Assembly (NCBI GenBank): GCA_043736395.1
Contig: JAYTCQ010000419.1
Span: forward strand, 1 to 8,901
DNA length: 8,901 nucleotides
Source of the DNA: JAFDVL01 sp043736395
Lineage (GTDB): Bacteria; Acidobacteriota; Blastocatellia; RBC074
Direction: 5' to 3'
In this document: positions 5,852-8,901 of the stretch, piece after piece
Layout: every line of letters begins with the position of its first letter
Position numbering within the stretch: the stretch's first letter is position 1
Position numbers and translations under genes: made by a program
Notes under the pieces: generated by a model
What the model saw: the letters and a program-made list of their open reading frames with translations, nothing else
Databases searched by the model: none
What the model was told of the DNA's origin: nothing

Positions 5852-7534
5852 ATGTTCAAAGCCACCTTGAGCCATCTGGCTGGCGAAAAGAGAGTGTGGG
5901 CGCTCTTGCTTGTTTTATGTTTGCCGGGTAATCCTGCGATCAATGCGCAAACAGGCACAACCATCACTGACGCCGATGCCATTCGTTTACTAGAACAATC
6001 CACCTTCGGTCCAACCGAATCCACCATCACCGAAGTAAAATCACTTGGCGCTGATGCCTGGATTGAATCACAATTTTCCGCGCCAATTTCCTGGCTTCCT
6101 TATTACGCGCCAGCTCCTGCAAATAGTACCCTCCTTTGTTCCACCGGAACCGCGGAGGAGCAGCGCATTTGCTATCGTGATAATTACACGATGTATCCGT
6201 TGCAGTTGCAGTTTTTCAAGCGTGCGATGAATGGCAAAGACCAGCTTCGTCAACGCACTGCATTTGCCTTGAGCCAGATTTTTGTAGTCTCAGGTAAGCA
6301 GATCATCCAGCCAAGTTCTGTCGCGCCGTATTTGGATATGCTGACAGAATCCTCGTTTGGAAATTTTCGGCAGTTGTTGCAAAAAGTGACGCTTAGTCCA
6401 GCGATGGGCAGGTATCTGGATATGGTCAATAACGATCCTCCGAATCCAGCGTCGGGGACTGCTCCAAATGAAAATTATGCCCGCGAAGTCCTCCAGTTAT
6501 TTTCGTTAGGAACTGTCATGCTGAATCAGGATGGAACGCCGATGCGTGACATCAATGGACGGACGATTCCCAGCTATTCACAGGCCGCTATCGAAGGATT
6601 CGCGCACGTCTTTACCGGGTGGACGTTCGCCACCCAAACCGGGAAAACTGCGTTGGTTCATAATCCTGAATACTATGTAAAACCAATGTGGTTATATCGT
6701 GACCCCGGCGGATACGATGCGAACCATTTCAAAGGTGAAAAGATTTTATTGAGTTATCCGAATGCGCCATGGGCAATTGCACCGGGATATGCGGACGGCG
6801 AAACCGATCTCAAACGAGCCTTGGATAACATCTTTTTTCATCCCAATGTCGGGCCGTTTCTCGGCAAACAGTTAATTCAGCATCTGGTGACGAGTAATCC
6901 TTCGCCAGCTTACGTTAGCCGGGTTGCCGGAATTTTTAATAACAACGGGGTAGGGATTCGCGGCGACATGCGGGCAGTAATTAAAGCGATCCTGCTTGAT
7001 CCTGAAGCCCGTGGCGCGAGCAAGACTGCCGCGAGTTACGGCAAGCTGCGCGAACCTGTTCAGTACGTCCTGAATTTGCTCCGCGCCTTTAATTCCACCA
7101 CTGATTACCTTCACGCGGAGCAGGTGAAAGCAATGGGACAGGATTTGTATTATTCTCCGTCGGTCTTTAACTATTTTCCTCCTGATTATCAGATTCCGAA
7201 TACGTCAACACTCGGCCCGGAATTTGCGATTCAATCCAGCTCGACAGCGATGTATCGTTTGAATTTTATTCATACTGTGATTACCGGATTACAGACGAAT
7301 TACGCACCGGCTAATTTCCAGATTGATCTGGCGAAATATCAGGCGATGGCTAACGATCCACCGGCCCTGGTCGAAGCGCTCAATCGGTTGTTGTTGCACA
7401 ATTCAATGTCGGCAAATATGAAAACCGATGTCTTGAAAGCTGTAAATGCGGTCGAAACGACGAACCCGAAACTTCGTGCGCAAACGGCGATTTATCTGGT
7501 CGCGACTTCTTCGCAATATCAGGTCCAGCGATAA
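5852..7534 (+). CDS. Exported DUF1800 family protein
   Basis: A 560-aa protein of the DUF1800 family (PF08811). Residues 1-33 are a Sec signal peptide: basic GEKR, the core VWALLLVLCLPG, ending AINAQ. Family blocks appear in order: AIRLLEQSTFGPT (43-55), RQRTAFALSQIFVVSG (133-148), NENYAREVLQLFSLG (206-220), FTGWTF (254-259), HPNVGPFLGKQLIQHLV (330-346), GDMRAVIKAILLDPEAR (371-387) and KLREPVQYV (398-406). The protein seems complete. C96 and C107 could form a disulfide after export. The family is all-helical and usually lies next to a DUF1501 gene, as here. Its molecular function is not established, and cell-envelope or export roles are guesses. The start at 5852 was chosen from the Shine-Dalgarno and the signal peptide; the upstream in-frame extension would bury the signal sequence. 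It lies 29 bp upstream of the DUF1501 gene in the same direction, so co-transcription is very likely. Confidence 0.9.
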   Translation: MFKATLSHLAGEKRVWALLLVLCLPGNPAINAQTGTTITDADAIRLLEQSTFGPTESTITEVKSLGADAWIESQFSAPISWLPYYAPAPANSTLLCSTGTAEEQRICYRDNYTMYPLQLQFFKRAMNGKDQLRQRTAFALSQIFVVSGKQIIQPSSVAPYLDMLTESSFGNFRQLLQKVTLSPAMGRYLDMVNNDPPNPASGTAPNENYAREVLQLFSLGTVMLNQDGTPMRDINGRTIPSYSQAAIEGFAHVFTGWTFATQTGKTALVHNPEYYVKPMWLYRDPGGYDANHFKGEKILLSYPNAPWAIAPGYADGETDLKRALDNIFFHPNVGPFLGKQLIQHLVTSNPSPAYVSRVAGIFNNNGVGIRGDMRAVIKAILLDPEARGASKTAASYGKLREPVQYVLNLLRAFNSTTDYLHAEQVKAMGQDLYYSPSVFNYFPPDYQIPNTSTLGPEFAIQSSSTAMYRLNFIHTVITGLQTNYAPANFQIDLAKYQAMANDPPALVEALNRLLLHNSMSANMKTDVLKAVNAVETTNPKLRAQTAIYLVATSSQYQVQR

Positions 7535-7563
7535 ATTCAAGTCATAATTTTGAGGAAAAATAT

Positions 7564-8901
7564 ATGAATCACTCACGCAGAAAATTTATCAAACAAACCG
7601 GAATGAGCCTGAGCGCGGCGGCGATGCTGTCACAAATTGATGGGTTAAATCGCGTCGAAGCCCAGACCGCCAGCGATTACAAAGCGCTGGTTTGCATCTT
7701 TTTATTTGGAGGAAATGACGGCAATAATACTGTCCTTCCTTACACAAATTATGCGGCATATAACGCGGTTCGAGGCCCAAGTACCGGGCTTAATATTCCG
7801 CAAGCCGAATTGCTGAAAATCACTGTTCCAAGTCACAGTGCTGATTATGGCTTGCACCCAAGTCTGGTCGAATTACAAACACTTTATCAGCAACGTAAAT
7901 TAGCAGTAATGTGCAATACCGGAACGCTGGTTCAGCCATTAACGCGGACTTCGTTTTTGAATAACGCGCCGCGTCCTGAGCATTTATTTTCGCATTCGGA
8001 TCAACAGATACAATGGCAATCGGCTGTGACGAGTACGACGCAGGCGGGTTCGGGCTGGGGCGCTCGAACTGCTGAGGCAATGGCAGCGGCAAATGGCACG
8101 AATTCATTTCCACCCTTACTCTCAGTCGCCGGAGACGTTCTGTATGGAGTAGGGAAAAATACGAGAACGTTCGTTCCAGGCGCGCCGTTGTTTGGCTTTC
8201 CTGCCGATGTTTCCCGCCATCAACGTTATAAATCTTTGCGCAGCGTACTGACCTACGACCTTGATTCAATTCTGATCAATGCCAACAGCACAATGACGAG
8301 TGCAGCGATTGATAACACGAATAAATATAGTGCCGCGATGACGGGAAATACTGTCGCGACGGCGTTTCCTAATACTTCGCTTGGCGTGCAGTTAAAACAA
8401 ATCGCAATGACGATCAAAGCGCGAGCTGCGATTGGTCTGAAGCGACAAGTATTTTTTGCATCGCTCGGCGGATTCGATACGCACAGTACGCAGTATTTTT
8501 ATCACGCGACATTGCTCTCACAGGTCAGCAAAGCGATGAAAGCATTTTCAGATTGTATGGCTGAAATTGGCACTGAATCAGATGTGACAACTTTTACCTT
8601 GTCGGATTTTGGCCGGACTTTGAAGCCCGCCAGCGGTGGCGGCACAGATCACGGTTGGGGCAATCATCATTTTGTGATGGGCGGTGCGGTGGACGGTGGA
8701 GATTTTTATGGCAGCTACCCGACACTGCAATTGAACGGCGCGAGTGATGCCGGAGATGAGGGAAGATGGATTCCGACGACCTCTGTGGATCAATACGGCG
8801 CGACTCTCGCTTCGTGGTTCGGTGTGCCTGACAGCGCGATGAATACGGTGTTTCCGGCGATTGATAATTATTTGGTGAGGAATATTGGGTTTATGAATTA
8901 A
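7564..8901 (+). CDS. Twin-arginine-exported DUF1501 family protein
   Basis: A 445-aa DUF1501 (PF07394) protein, complete, with its TAA as the final bases of the window. The N terminus SRRKFIK (4-10) is a good twin-arginine motif, followed by a mildly hydrophobic stretch and VEAQ (31-34) as the probable cleavage site, so it is likely exported folded by Tat. Family landmarks: CIFLFGGNDGNNTV (44-57), FSHSDQQIQWQSA (142-154), GWGART (164-169), FFASLGGFDTHS (297-308), LSDFGRT (346-352) and TDHGWGNHHFVMGG (361-374). The Asp/His-rich motifs (D52, D305, H307, D362, H363) are placed like a metal site. From memory the family belongs to the alkaline phosphatase/sulfatase clan, which would fit metal loading before Tat export. 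Substrate and role are unknown. The start has GAGG 8 nt upstream of the ATG. It follows the DUF1800 gene by 29 bp, the usual partnership. Confidence 0.92.
   Translation: MNHSRRKFIKQTGMSLSAAAMLSQIDGLNRVEAQTASDYKALVCIFLFGGNDGNNTVLPYTNYAAYNAVRGPSTGLNIPQAELLKITVPSHSADYGLHPSLVELQTLYQQRKLAVMCNTGTLVQPLTRTSFLNNAPRPEHLFSHSDQQIQWQSAVTSTTQAGSGWGARTAEAMAAANGTNSFPPLLSVAGDVLYGVGKNTRTFVPGAPLFGFPADVSRHQRYKSLRSVLTYDLDSILINANSTMTSAAIDNTNKYSAAMTGNTVATAFPNTSLGVQLKQIAMTIKARAAIGLKRQVFFASLGGFDTHSTQYFYHATLLSQVSKAMKAFSDCMAEIGTESDVTTFTLSDFGRTLKPASGGGTDHGWGNHHFVMGGAVDGGDFYGSYPTLQLNGASDAGDEGRWIPTTSVDQYGATLASWFGVPDSAMNTVFPAIDNYLVRNIGFMN

Noticed and set aside
7820..8269. 149-aa minus-strand reading frame opposite the DUF1501 gene
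   Set aside because: It is a shadow of a strongly conserved coding region with all family motifs on the plus strand.

Overview
The window looks like a chromosomal piece of a Gram-negative soil or environmental bacterium. The best guess is Acidobacteriota, perhaps the Blastocatellia side. This rests on impressions only: secreted imidazolonepropionase-like amidohydrolases in tandem, a DUF1800/DUF1501 pair, a small beta-rich C-terminal domain fused to an amidohydrolase, middling GC content and an inverted REP-like repeat. There is no rRNA, tRNA or other taxonomic marker, so the assignment is weak.

Left half (39-4904, all on the minus strand, transcribed right to left): four genes that look like one operon. 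The order is a 553-aa amidohydrolase-fold protein with an extra C-terminal beta domain, a 460-aa amidohydrolase with a full set of metal ligands, a 131-aa secreted protein of unknown function, and a 433-aa amidohydrolase-fold protein. All four begin with Sec-type signal peptides. The central enzyme is the only one of the three amidohydrolases that keeps the catalytic residues. In both flanking paralogues every recognisable metal-ligand position is replaced. The operon therefore reads as one active exported hydrolase with two exported pseudoenzyme partners. A 93-bp inverted repeat, made of two REP-like palindromes, fills most of the gap between the first two genes. The 131-aa gene is much more AT-rich than its neighbours and is packed tightly between two of them.

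Centre (4905-5851): a divergent intergenic region, then a stand-alone HAD-superfamily hydrolase on the plus strand (4994-5701), then a 150-bp gap without a gene.

Right half (5852-8901, plus strand): a DUF1800 protein with a Sec-type signal peptide, followed after 29 bp by a DUF1501 protein with a twin-arginine signal. The two are almost certainly co-transcribed. This pair is common in several phyla and is exported, but its biochemical role is not established. The DUF1501 stop codon is the last three bases of the window.

No CRISPR array, tRNA, rRNA, insertion sequence or phage gene was seen.
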